Positions 33,720 through 43,472 of a stretch of DNA of 64,000 nucleotides are shown in pieces; the first letter of the stretch is position 1, and every line of letters begins with the position of its first letter. Source of the DNA: Apiospora phragmitis (taxonomy: Eukaryota; Ascomycota; Sordariomycetes; Amphisphaeriales; Apiosporaceae). Both the position numbers and the translations under genes were made by a program. Location of the stretch: positions 1,674,001 through 1,738,000 of the forward strand of contig JAQQWL010000011.1 in assembly GCA_038363925.1 (NCBI GenBank). The letters are read 5' to 3'. The notes below the pieces were generated by a model. That model ran no database searches and was not told where the DNA came from. It saw nothing but the letters and a program-made list of their open reading frames with translations.

Positions 33720-35789
33720 ATGGCGACGTCCCTCTTTGGTTTTGTATGGGCTGTCTGTGCATTACTAGTCGAAGTGGTCCTGTTTTGGTTCAAAGTACGC
33801 GAGTCCATCAAGCCGATACCATTCCGCCCGTCCATATGGAAGAAATCCACTGACACAATACTGCCACAGAAACTTGGCGGGTGGTGGAGGTCAAAGAATC
33901 CCGTGGATGAGTGGCTGGACGAACTGCGACATGCAGTCGACTTCGAACAGTGGGAGCTTGCAGCGCTTCAACTTGATAACATCAAGGAACTGAATCTCTG
34001 GTGCGCACTCCTCGAGCTGCCTCACTAGCACTTGCACTCTTGCTGACTGTCCAATACTTCATTGCAGGCGCAACGACCCGTCATCGCGCTCCTATGACTG
34101 GGGCTTGATAAACCAGCGCCTCGACACCATCATCACGGCTCGTGAGGAAGCAGACTTGCAGGCGCAGCTCGATTTAGTGCAATCCGGTTTGGTGCGCAAT
34201 CTTGGGAACATCACACACCCACGGCTATTCAACCGGTCCTTCGCTGGTACAAAATACCTGATCGAAGAGTATATAGCACAAGTGGCGGGTTCTATCGAGG
34301 ACATCAACCACAGCACTGACCTAGGGACGCAGCGCAAGCTGGATTTCCTGCACGACACGCGACAAGCGTTCGGCCGTACCACCCTGGTGCTACAGGGAGG
34401 AGCGATTTTCGGCCTGTGTCACCTTGGCGTGGTGAAGGCTCTTTTCCTGCGTGGACTGCTCCCGCGCATCATTACTGGCACTGCGACCGGTGCTCTTATT
34501 GCGAGCCTCGTCGCCATACACACTGAAGACGAGCTGCCAGATGTGCTCAGGGGAGAGGGTATCAACCTCTCGGCCTTCGAGGCGCATTCTCACCAGGAAC
34601 ATCAAGCGAAAGGGAAATCAGAAGTGGGTTACGGCTGGGAGACCGTGGAGACTTTGATACGACGTATCAAAAGGTTCTGGAGGAGGGATATTTCCTCGAC
34701 GTAAAAGTCCTCGAGAATTGTGTCAAAGACAATGTTGGCGATCTGACGTTTGAAGAAGCGTACAATCGCAGCAAACGAGTTCTTAACATTACAGTGGCTA
34801 CCGAGAGCCAGGGCGGGGTGCCTACTCTACTCAACTACATTACCGCTCCCAATGTGGTAGGTTACCCTTCATTGCTATCTCTTGTTTTCTGTTGGCTCAT
34901 AGGCTCACGCAACCCGTGTTAGTTGATTTGGACTGCCGCCGTAGCCTCTAACGCTTCGACACCTTCGCTGTATGGAAGCAGGGGCACGACCGTACTCTGC
35001 AAAGACGTCCACGGCAACATCGTGCCATGGGCGCCGGCTGACACGTTTCGCCACTGGACTAGTGCTTCAGACAAAGATCACAAGTCGCCGTTATCACGTA
35101 TCGCCCAGCTTTTCAACGTGAACCACTTCATCGTTTCGCAGGCCCGCCCCTACCTGATCCCCTTTCTCGAGTCTGATATGCATGGCCCCTCTCTCTTCAC
35201 GGCTCGCCACAAGCGCAACCAAGCTGCTGGCCATATCATCCGCATGGTCGGCCTCGAGATCCGCCACCGCTTGCGCCAGCTGGACACGCTGCGCCTCCTC
35301 CCCGCCAGCATCCGCCGGTTCCTCGTGGACGAGGAAGTGCCTAGCGCTAGCATGACGCTGGTCCCCAAAGTCACCTTCGGCGACTTCTTTCGCCTGCTCG
35401 AGACCCCGACGCGCGAGACGCTCGACTACTGGATCCTCCGCGGCGAGCGCTCCGTCTGGCCGGCCGTCTGCGCCCTCAAGATCCGCTGCGCCGTCGAGTA
35501 CGAGATCGAGCGCTCGTACCAGCGCGCGCGCTCGCTCAAGGCCGGCGGGCTGCGGCGCAAGGCGAGCGCTACCACCGCCGCCGCTATGGGCGCCGAGAGC
35601 GGCCTCCTGGACCACAATGGCGAGGATCGGGATCCGTACTACCACCGCACGACGTCGAACCAGAACTTCCGGGCACGCAATCGAACCACGGCGGGACCTT
35701 TTGTGCTCGGAGGTAGTGGCGGCGGCGGCGGCGCAAATATAAATACAAATGCAGGTGAGAACGCGGGTGGTGCGAGTGGAAGCGGCTAG
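33720..35789 (+). CDS. Patatin-like phospholipase-domain protein, catalytic residues apparently missing
   Basis: Member of the fungal PNPLA family related to TGL/SDP1 triacylglycerol lipases. Exons: 33720-34000, 34068-34856 and 34923-35789. Residues 1-25 form a likely membrane segment (LFGFVWAVCALLVEVVLFWF). Core features: VLQGGAIFGLCHLGVVKALF (glycine-rich oxyanion loop), GTATG where lipases have GxSxG, LTFEEAYNRSKRVLNITV, NYITAPNVLIWTAAVASNAS and LFNVNHFIVSQARPY. The catalytic Ser is read as Ala (GCG near 34474), and the Asp-Gly dyad before LFNVNHF is also absent. A one-base loss near 34674-34678 (KRF then EEGYFLDVKVL) breaks the frame; correcting it gives 645 residues. The C-terminus is Gly-rich and disordered. 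Function: possibly a lipid-binding pseudo-enzyme. Confidence 0.88.
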
Positions 35790-36878
35790 AGGACGCGCTC
35801 GGCCATCACGCTTCCTACTTCTACCTATGCCACCCATACACCTACTCCTACTCCCACGACCAACATGTCGACCTCCGCCGCCGCAGGCTTGGGACAGACT
35901 GTTCGAGTGGAGAAGTTTAAGCACAGGGCCCCTGAACGAGTTGGATCCTCGTTTGTTGGGTCCGCCGTCGCCGAAGGAGTCGAGAAAACCGGATCGGAGT
36001 GAGCGAATGAGTGAGTGAGAGAAACAATAGTGCTCGCCTACCTGATGGTTCACGAGGATCCGTAATCCAACTCCATCATCTAGCATCCATGCCCACCCCA
36101 TGGACGATGATGGGTAGCCGCAAGTCTTGTCGCCCTCTTCCTAGGACTACATGTAGTAAGGAACGGGAAGAAAGAATTACCCATGGGATACGGCATACTG
36201 AATAATGTCGCTGCTGGTGTTGGCGCTGCATGTGCTGGATTTACAAAGGTAAAGGTTCAACATGCCTACCTACCTACCTGGTAATAAGCCATAATCAACT
36301 TTCACTCTCCAAGGCATCTTGGCCTTCGAATAACCTCACGATCTTTGCATGACGAAGAACAAGCATTCGCAGCGTGACTATCTTTCACAATGTCCTAGAA
36401 AGGGCGCATCCCTTATTGATTCGAAAACCCCCTGAATCAGATGGAAATGGTGGACTTCGTGTATATATATAGATAAGACACATGTAATCGGACTCAAGTT
36501 GCTCGAGTTATTTCTCTATTGACTGTCTTGCTGCACCATATGTACTTTTTGCGTTTTTTTCTTCTTCTACTACTACATTGACAGTCCGGTTCTCATTTCC
36601 GCTAGAACGCCGGCAACCGAAAAGAGTCAAGTCTCCTAGGAGCGGGTATCACGAAAGTTGCTGAACGAATACAGCTTTACTTTTAATACGCCCAAACAAC
36701 CGCGCCAAAGCAACATCTCCTTAAAACTCCATCCAACCTAACAACGGGATACGCGGCAAACAACGTACCAATGTATGTTGCTGTGGAGGGCTGCGTTTGG
36801 GGCTAGATGCTAGCCCATCGTCGTGTCGTGTCGTGTCGTGTCGTGTCATTTCCTAAATGGGTTAGTAGTATGCGAAGG
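35790..36878. other. Intergenic between convergent genes
   Basis: Downstream ends of the patatin-like gene (+) and the CCCH gene (-). A TCGTG pentanucleotide array lies near the CCCH 3' end. No gene supported; the long minus-strand open frame crossing 35.1-36.1 kb is antisense to real coding sequence. Confidence 0.5.
36821..36847. repeat. TCGTG pentanucleotide tandem repeat
   Basis: Five perfect TCGTG units plus a partial one, about 30 nt downstream of the CCCH stop codon, so probably in its 3' untranslated region. Confidence 0.9.
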
Positions 36879-38444
36879 TCATGCAAAGCCGATGAAGTCC
36901 TTCTGGGCAACAAAGTCCAGGTCCTGGTCCTCATCGTCTTTTCCAATGAACTCTTCTACTTCGTCGGAGTCTAGGTCGTTGCTAGCGCTGTCATCATCGT
37001 CGTCACTCGACAAGTCACTCATTTCCCCCTCTTGGGCCGCGTTATCTTTGTTGCCGGCCTTGCGGAGCATACTGGCCCGCTCCCTGTGAAGATGCTTACA
37101 GCCCTTCGTCTTACAAACGCCAGTATTACTGAAATCAGGACATTCGAAAACGTGCCGTTCAGCACAGCTAGCTCCCTTGTCACACCAGCCACAGAAGCCG
37201 AAAGCGCGGCAGACTAGGTCAGTTTGGGAGTGCTCAACATGGAGGTAGGAACATTTCTCGTTCCTGCAGTTTCCGTTGGCAAAATGCAAACAAAGAGGTA
37301 TGCGCTCCTCGGCAACATCGTGGGAAAGGTCACAGGCATCGCCCTTCTGGCATTGGCCCTTCAATAACCAATCACGGCAGATGGCTACCTTGGCGGGGTC
37401 GTGAACATATCGGCATCGGGGGCCCTTCGCACAAGAACCTAAGAGACTCAGTTAGTGTGTGGCCTTTGGGGTGCTTACCACAGCACAGCCTGCAAACGCT
37501 GCAAGTTGGCAGTTTGATAAATATGTTGGAGAAGAAAATACCGGTCCATGAGAAGGTTTTACAGAGCTCGTCAACCTTCTTGACACCACAAGCCAGTCTG
37601 TCGAAAATGTTAATATACGTCCAAAAGCGACCGGGAAGACATACCGCTGAGCTTTGGCAACACCGTGTCGTATAAGATTGCCATTCTTGGTACGGAAGAA
37701 TTTGACTCCACCGATAGTTGTTACTCTCGGGATTGCCGAGGGAGGGTTTTGATCACCTGTCGTGTTCTCAGCGCAAGGCCTAGTCAAGATTGCTTGCGAT
37801 TGCCACAACATACCAGGAGCACGGACAAGCTTACTGCCCTGTCTGGTGACTTGGAAGCGGATGCCGTCTACAGTAACCTCGTAACTCGAGGGAGTCGCAG
37901 CTGTATTGGAGGCGGGTGTAACACCAATCATGGGTTCCTTGCCCAAGTAGTTCATGAGACGAGCTTTCTCGGCATGATCCTTTCGAAGCTGCTTGTTGCG
38001 TTGAGTCTGTTCGATAGCATTGGCGCGGTTCTGGGATTCCTTCTCGTAGACGTTGCTGTTGATCAGCTGCAAGTGGCGATCGGTCTTGGTGACCCAGGAT
38101 GAAGCATTTGGGGTGGTCGGTGTCGGAGTCGAGTCGTCGGAAGCAGCGACAGGTCGAGATTGTCCATTGAGGACCAGTGTTTTGTGACGGTAGGCAGGTG
38201 CACGACCTCCGCGAACACCACGGTAATTGCCAGGAGGATATGGAGCCGCTCGAAAAGTGCCTCGGGTTGGATGCGTCGCATCTTGTTGGATGGAATTAGT
38301 ATCATGACGTCGGGACCCTTGGGTTGCCGTTGACTCACGGTTTGGATGTCCCGCCTGGCCGGTCTGCTGGGCCTTGTGGCGATTGATGCGGCCAGCGAGA
38401 TTGCTGATCTGAGCCATAAGCTCTTGTTCTTCGGGCGTCGACAT
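36879..38444 (-). CDS. CCCH zinc-finger protein with five fingers
   Basis: Likely nuclear RNA-binding protein resembling the ZC3H3 family, linked to mRNA export and 3'-end processing; function is inferred from family. Exons: 38444-37645, 37597-37542, 37438-36879. A further 57-nt intron at 38282-38338 (GTGAGT donor, ATACTAAT branch) is probable; it keeps frame either way, giving 452 or 471 residues. The N-terminal half is disordered and basic with two related VTVDGIRF / TTIGGVKF segments (each followed by a LVR or LIR motif). The C-terminal part has five tandem C-x7/8-C-x4/5-C-x3-H fingers, the first spanning the 37439-37541 intron (CKTFSWT to GPRCRYVH). The tail is acidic (SDDDDDSASND). Frame intact. 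Confidence 0.88.
38282..38338 (-). other. Probable in-frame 57-nt intron in CCCH gene
   Basis: Minus-strand GTGAGT at 38338, ATACTAAT branch and AACAAG acceptor at 38282. Without splicing the same frame stays open and adds 19 residues, so an alternative-retention isoform is possible. Confidence 0.6.
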
Positions 38445-39355
38445 GTTGGCTACTGGAAACTTGATATTTCAGACCTAAATGTGTGATGATGCGGGGAAGA
38501 ATAAGGGTGCAAGAAATGAATTAGGGTAGATGGTTCGAGGAGATGGTGTAGTATGTTTTCGGCATGGAAGGTTGAGATTGAATTTTGGATCAGATCAGGT
38601 CGTCGATTCCTGGGTTTTCCACCACCACACACGGCTTTTATGAAAGCCCATGCACCACCAATTGGCAATGCAGATAGACGGGAACAAACAGGGATCTTGG
38701 ACCCAGGTCAGATGCCTTCTTCTGTTTCGCTCTTAAACGCAATAAATGCGCCACTCACTGCAAGGTCGCAAGATCTGCTCCTTGACACAGATCGTCTTAG
38801 CTTTTGTGCTGGTTTGTAGCAAACGTCGGATTCTTTTGATCAGATAGTGGTGGGGTAACAAAGAAATCGCTTTCTTTTCTATCGCCACAGAGCAGGCTTC
38901 CTAATGGCTTTCACAAAAGCTGAAGGATGGACGGCAGGCAGGTACAACATGCAGGCATAAACACCAGCACGAAGCATAGGTACTGAATCTATCGGAGAAA
39001 GCAGTACGTTGGTGAAGTTAAAGATCGAAGGCAAAGTCAAGACGATGTAGGTAGGTGAATAGAGTATATTGCATTCAACAGTCTGGTAGGGGTACCTCAC
39101 CTCAGTACCACGTGATTATAGTGGTGCAGTGCATTCAATCAGCGCTCGAAGCTAGTACGGTTGCGGCTACCTTGATTCCTTGAATCCACTGATTCGCTAC
39201 CGACTGCTAAGCTCAGCTCAGCTACCTAACATACATCATTCCTGCCTGCAGTAACATTTGCGACGTCTTTATTGTTTTCTTTTCTTTTTCTTTACCACAC
39301 CGGCTTTTTCCCTTCCTCTTGATACTTTTGAGTTTCCGTTTGCATTTCTATCTCC
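38445..39355. promoter_or_regulatory. Divergent promoter region CCCH / TFIIF-beta
   Basis: 911 nt between the start codons of two divergent nuclear-function genes. No specific element assigned. Confidence 0.5.
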
Positions 39356-40562
39356 ATGGCTTCCGTCAAGCCTGAACCAGGCGTGAAGCCTGAGCCCGAA
39401 GATGCATCCGCCTCGCCTGCTGTCATGTCGGACGACGAACTTTACGAAGATGCCGGCGATCTCGAATTCTACGACACCACTTCGCCGACCGAACCCAGTG
39501 CCAATCTCTATCTCACCCATGTGCCCAAGTACCTCTACGACCAATGGGCCCAGTTGAAGGAGGACGAGGAGGTCGAGGTCGGAAGAGTCAGACGCTGGAT
39601 TGAAACCGATAAAAACGGCGAGAAGCGTGAGCGCATGGCCATGCTGCTCGACGTGCAAAACCCTGTCCATCAGACCATACCCAAGGAGTACAATTTTGAC
39701 ATGCGCGACTCCAATCTACAGAACACATTCTTGTTCACCGAGCAAGACCTGCCTGGCTTCAAGTCCAAGTCCCAGGGCGCCAATAGCAATATCCCCACCA
39801 TCTACGGAACAGGCAACGGGATAACAACAACAATAACAACAGCAATAACAAGCAAGAAGGGGGCCGCAAGAGATACCAGCCGTACTACCGAAAGGCCATC
39901 CCCAAGAAAACAGTCCTTGCCGGCAAATTCAAGTACGAGCTGAATTGCCAGCCTGCCGACACGATGGAGACGCGCCACATTCTAGCCATGCGGGCAAGCG
40001 ACGCTCTGAAGCCCAGAGCCACAACCAGCATGATGTCTGGAATGTCGGGAACCAGGGCCATGACGAAGAATATCCTCAATGCGGGTGCTGCACCGGCTGG
40101 TGGAAGACAGGGCTTCATCGTGAGTATTCACGTTTTATTCTCTTCGCATGATTCGACAACGATGCTAACTACAGGATACAGCAAACCGCCAAGAGCAAGG
40201 AGAAGGCCAGGAAACAAGCGCCGGAGAGAGCTGCCCGCTTGGAACAGTCCCAGTTGAGAGATGCTCTTTCTGCCTGCTTCAGAAAGTGGCGATACTGGAC
40301 TATGAAAGCATTCAAGCAACAGCTAAACCAACCCGAGGCTTGGTTGCGCGAGAACCTCGAACAAATTGCCACGCTGCACAAGAGCGGTGCTTTCGCAAAT
40401 CATTGGGAGCTCAACGACGTCTACAAGAGTATCGTGTCAAGTAGTGGCGAGGTGGCACAATCCGGTGCTGCGCCTGGCGACTTGGGTGACGATGATTCCG
40501 AGCTTGACGGGGACGACGACGACGAGAACATCCAGATGGAAGACGTCCCAGCAATCTCATAG
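39356..40562 (+). CDS. tfg2: TFIIF subunit beta (one frame break)
   Basis: RAP30/TFG2 subunit of the general transcription factor that escorts RNA polymerase II to promoters. Exons: 39356-40119 and 40182-40562. N-terminal dimerisation domain: LYLTHVPKYLYDQWAQL and VGRVRRWIETDKNG; then YQPYYRKAIPKKTVLAGKFKYELNCQP and HILAMRASDAL; C-terminal winged helix: LRDALSACFRKWRYWTMKAFKQQLNQPEAWLRE and LHKSGAFANHWELNDVY. A G run near 39816-39819 reads GGG where four are needed, so the frame slips from GTGNG into the Asn repeat (NNNNNNSNNKQEGG). With one base restored the protein is 381 residues, normal size. The Asn repeat comes from an AAC/AAT array. Confidence 0.95.
39822..39849 (+). repeat. AAC/AAT trinucleotide array (poly-Asn)
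   Basis: Imperfect AAC repeats inside the TFIIF-beta coding region encode a short Asn/Ser stretch directly after the frame break. Confidence 0.8.
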
Positions 40563-41555
40563 GAGGATGATGGTTCCCAGCTTGGAGACGACGAGAAACA
40601 TCCAGAGGGAACACGTACCGGCAGTTGCTTCGGACAATGAAGCGGGCCTAGAAAGTTAGTTTGGGCCATCTTTCGATGCTACTTTTCTCTTGAGATCCAT
40701 GCTTCTGGGGGGTTTTTTTTTTTTGCTCTGTTGCTGGCTGCAAAGAGTGGCAACGGCGTTCTGGTAGTTGGAACCTCGGATCGGGGTTTGTAGATATAGG
40801 AATAGCAGAAAGATACCCTCAACATGCAATGCCACCAACTTGTGGCAGATTTGGTGCAAGTCTACAAAGCAAATGAAACACAGGGCCGGCTCGTGTCTCA
40901 AGGGGATTGCATGCGCATGATAATCATTGAGATTATGTAGTTGCTACATCGGGCATTTCAGAACTATTTCACTGGATTTTTCGTGTGTCGCTGTTTGAGC
41001 TATCAACTCGAGCAAAGTGGGACTGACAGCTGGGTTTCCTGATCCGTTACAACCGTATACATTCCGCCGAAGATATCTTGAGATACCTGGCAGTAAGTCG
41101 TCCGAGACGCGACCCGGACGGCCGCGAACGTAGAACAAATCATGATATATAGCTAAACGTGCTTCACTCGGGTTGGAGGATACTAAAGACTCTCGGAAAG
41201 ACTTTTACGATATCACCACGCCACTAATATACCATTTATCAAATCCATAAGGCTTACTGTTTTAAGTACACCTTCTCCGATGCCAGTTGTGACGTCATTT
41301 CACGGAGAATTTCAGAAGGCATCGGCAATCTTGTACCCGATATTCGGATTGATCAGGTTATTGATTGTTGTGCAGCTTTGTTGTCAAGACAGACGGAGCT
41401 TGGTCTCTCGCAACTCCTACTGCCCCTTTGGAAAATCATCCAGTGGAGCGAGCATCTCTAGAAAAACTCCCCGCAATCTTGTCTCATCCCTTCGACATCC
41501 AGCATATCCCACAACACCCTGCCATCTTTTCTTCGGCTTAGCCACTGAAGCGCAA
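40563..41555. other. Intergenic, TFIIF-beta to HAD phosphatase
   Basis: Contains a G6T12 homopolymer junction near 40707-40724. The frame before 41556 is open back to an ATG at 41280, but its 92 residues do not look like part of the phosphatase. No other gene supported. Confidence 0.5.
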
Positions 41556-42419
41556 ATGAGTATCTTCCTAGATTTCGACGGTACCATCACGGTCCAGGAC
41601 ACCATTGGCGAAGTCGCCAACTTCGCGCTGCGGGCCCGCGCCGACGAGGGCGAGGACCTTGCCGAAGCGTGGGACGGCGTCGTCCGCTCCTACATGGACG
41701 ACTACCGGGGCCACGTCGACGGCTACCGCGTGCAAGAGGGCCAGCGCCTCTGCGCCGAGGACGAGGTCGGCTTTCTGCGGGAGATGAAGACGGTCGAGCT
41801 CCAGTCCCTCGGCCGCATACGCCAGTGCGGCCTGTTCCGCGACATCTCGCCGGAGCGCTTGTACGAGGCGGGCCGGCGGGCGGTGGAGGACGACGGGACG
41901 GTGCGGCTGAGGCCTGGGTTTCGCGAGTTCGCGCGCGCGCGGTTGGACGAGGGCTGGTGGCTCTGGGTCGTCTCGGTTAACTGGTCCGCCGCCTTCATCG
42001 CCGGTGCTCTCGGCTGCCCGGAGATTACCGTCATCGCCAATACGGTGCGCAGCGACGGCTCCATAGCGGGACCGGATATTCTGAACCAAGGCACTTCTTC
42101 TGCTAGCGGTGGCGCTGAGCACAGAAACCTGACGAATTCCTGCGACAAGCTGGCGGTGGTGGAAGCGATTCTGCAGCAGACCAAGTCCTTGCAGGGAAAG
42201 CCGTCTTTCTACTTCGGTGACTCGATCACTGACCTCGAGTGTTTGCTTCGAGCGGATTACGGCATCGTAATCTCGGATAAGGAAGACTCAACCCTGCTCA
42301 AAACGTTAGGGCGTATCGGGAAGAAGGTGTCTCATAGCACTGACGCGGGAGCCAACGACAGCCTCTCCTGGGCATCTAATTACAACGATGTCGAGAAACA
42401 CGTCGCGTTCAAGCTGTGA
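41556..42419 (+). CDS. HAD-superfamily phosphatase
   Basis: Predicted soluble phosphatase of 287 residues. Motif I FLDFDGTITVQDTI (nucleophile DxD) sits at the very N-terminus; motif II is the WVVSVNWS stretch; motif III/IV are a Lys in CDKLAVVE and FYFGDSITDLE. The cap is helical (QEGQRLCAEDEVGFL). It resembles the phosphoserine-phosphatase/MtnX-like branch and yeast YCR015C, whose substrate is uncertain. I start at ATG 41556 because the family begins a few residues before DFDGT; the in-frame ATG at 41280 would add 92 residues with a hydrophobic stretch (ILYPIFGLIRLLIVVQL) and could be a membrane or mitochondrial extension. Very GC-rich between 41.6 and 42.0 kb. Frame intact. Confidence 0.82.
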   Translation: MSIFLDFDGTITVQDTIGEVANFALRARADEGEDLAEAWDGVVRSYMDDYRGHVDGYRVQEGQRLCAEDEVGFLREMKTVELQSLGRIRQCGLFRDISPERLYEAGRRAVEDDGTVRLRPGFREFARARLDEGWWLWVVSVNWSAAFIAGALGCPEITVIANTVRSDGSIAGPDILNQGTSSASGGAEHRNLTNSCDKLAVVEAILQQTKSLQGKPSFYFGDSITDLECLLRADYGIVISDKEDSTLLKTLGRIGKKVSHSTDAGANDSLSWASNYNDVEKHVAFKL

Positions 42420-42980
42420 TTTCGCGAAACACATAAAGACATACCAATACGAGTTTCTCCTAGTCTGAAAAGCTGCAAGCAGCCAGGCGAGCTTGTGATA
42501 GTCGGGTCCCGGAAAAGATTGCTACACATGGGCCATCAACATCGCATTCGTCTCCCGTGTAGAGGAGCACCTTGTGCTGGTAGAATCATTCGGCTTTACC
42601 ACAAAGGAGCGCCACCAGCAGTTCACTTCCAGAAGAATTCGACTGTACAAAGCGTGTGTCTTGTATGGTGCTAAACCGTCCACAAAGGCAACAATGAGGT
42701 GGTTCTTTGTAAGACTACAGCGTATATGTTGAGTATATTGCAAGTGTTACCGCGTCCGGGGCTCATAATAGATGCCAACCCAAACGCACCCACGACGAGA
42801 AGGGCATCCGGGCCAAAGTCCACATATTAGGACATCACCATCGTCAGATCCAAAGTTGAAAAAAATCCACACCCAGCACGACGCCAAAGTCAGTACGATC
42901 TAGTATCGACTCCTCCGTGGCTCACCCAACAATAAGAAGAAAAAGAAAAAGAAAAAGAAAAAGAAAAAGAAAAAGAAACA
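42420..42980. other. Intergenic with purine repeat leader
   Basis: 561 nt. The last 45 nt are an AGAAAA repeat that abuts the next start codon; nothing else recognised. Confidence 0.5.
42936..42978. repeat. AGAAAA hexanucleotide repeat
   Basis: About seven AGAAAA units forming a pure A/G tract that ends three bases before the ATG at 42981, so it forms the immediate 5' leader of the small protein gene. Confidence 0.9.
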
Positions 42981-43472
42981 ATGTGCTACTACAAACGCGC
43001 GACCTTCAGCGGGTGCAACCACACCCAGTGGTCCGCCAAGCCCATGCGGGAATGCCAGATCCAGAAGGACCTCGTGGCCGGCCGCTCCACGGTGCCGTGC
43101 GACACGGCGCAGGGCCACCCGCTGGCGACGATCAAGATCGAGGCCGAGTGCGCCGCCTGCCGCGGCCAGGCCGACAAGCTGGACGAGCGACTGCGGCGCG
43201 CCAAGGACATCATCTCGGTCTCCAAGCAGACGCTCATCGGCGCCGACCAGCGCTGCCGCGCCATCCTCGAGGACGCTGGCATCGAGGTCCCCTTCAGCGA
43301 CGACGAGGGCGCCACGCCCCACTCGAGCCCCGTCTCGGGGACGCACACGGCTACGACGGCGGCCAGCACGGTGGATGGTGGCAGTGAGGGGGGTGGGAAG
43401 GAGGATAGCTCGGCGAAGGAGTTTTTGAGGAAGAGGAGCGAGCAGAAGGATTCGCGGTTGTGCATGAGATAG
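42981..43472 (+). CDS. Conserved-looking small fungal protein, function unknown
   Basis: Single-exon frame of 163 residues with very high GC in the coding part. The N-terminal 55 residues carry paired Cys and His (MCYYKRATFSGCNHTQW, MRECQI, STVPCD, ECAACRG), suggesting a small metal-binding or disulfide module; there is no signal peptide. The middle is helical (LDERLRRAKDIISVSKQTL), and the C-terminus is Ser/Thr/Gly-rich and charged. I know fungal hypothetical proteins beginning with similar MCYYK..CNHTQ words, but no function. Codon use is strongly GC-biased, supporting real coding. Confidence 0.75.
   Translation: MCYYKRATFSGCNHTQWSAKPMRECQIQKDLVAGRSTVPCDTAQGHPLATIKIEAECAACRGQADKLDERLRRAKDIISVSKQTLIGADQRCRAILEDAGIEVPFSDDEGATPHSSPVSGTHTATTAASTVDGGSEGGGKEDSSAKEFLRKRSEQKDSRLCMR

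Noticed and set aside
35094..36101. 335-codon minus-strand frame as a gene
   Set aside because: It lies antisense to the conserved third exon of the patatin-like gene in a GC-rich region where long antisense frames arise by chance.
41280..41555. N-terminal extension of the HAD phosphatase
   Set aside because: The family starts at about MSIFLDFDGT; the extra 92 residues look like translated leader, although a targeting extension is not excluded.
41568..42184. Minus-strand frames of 150-185 codons
   Set aside because: Antisense to the HAD phosphatase, whose motifs are clear; GC-rich codon use explains the open antisense frames.
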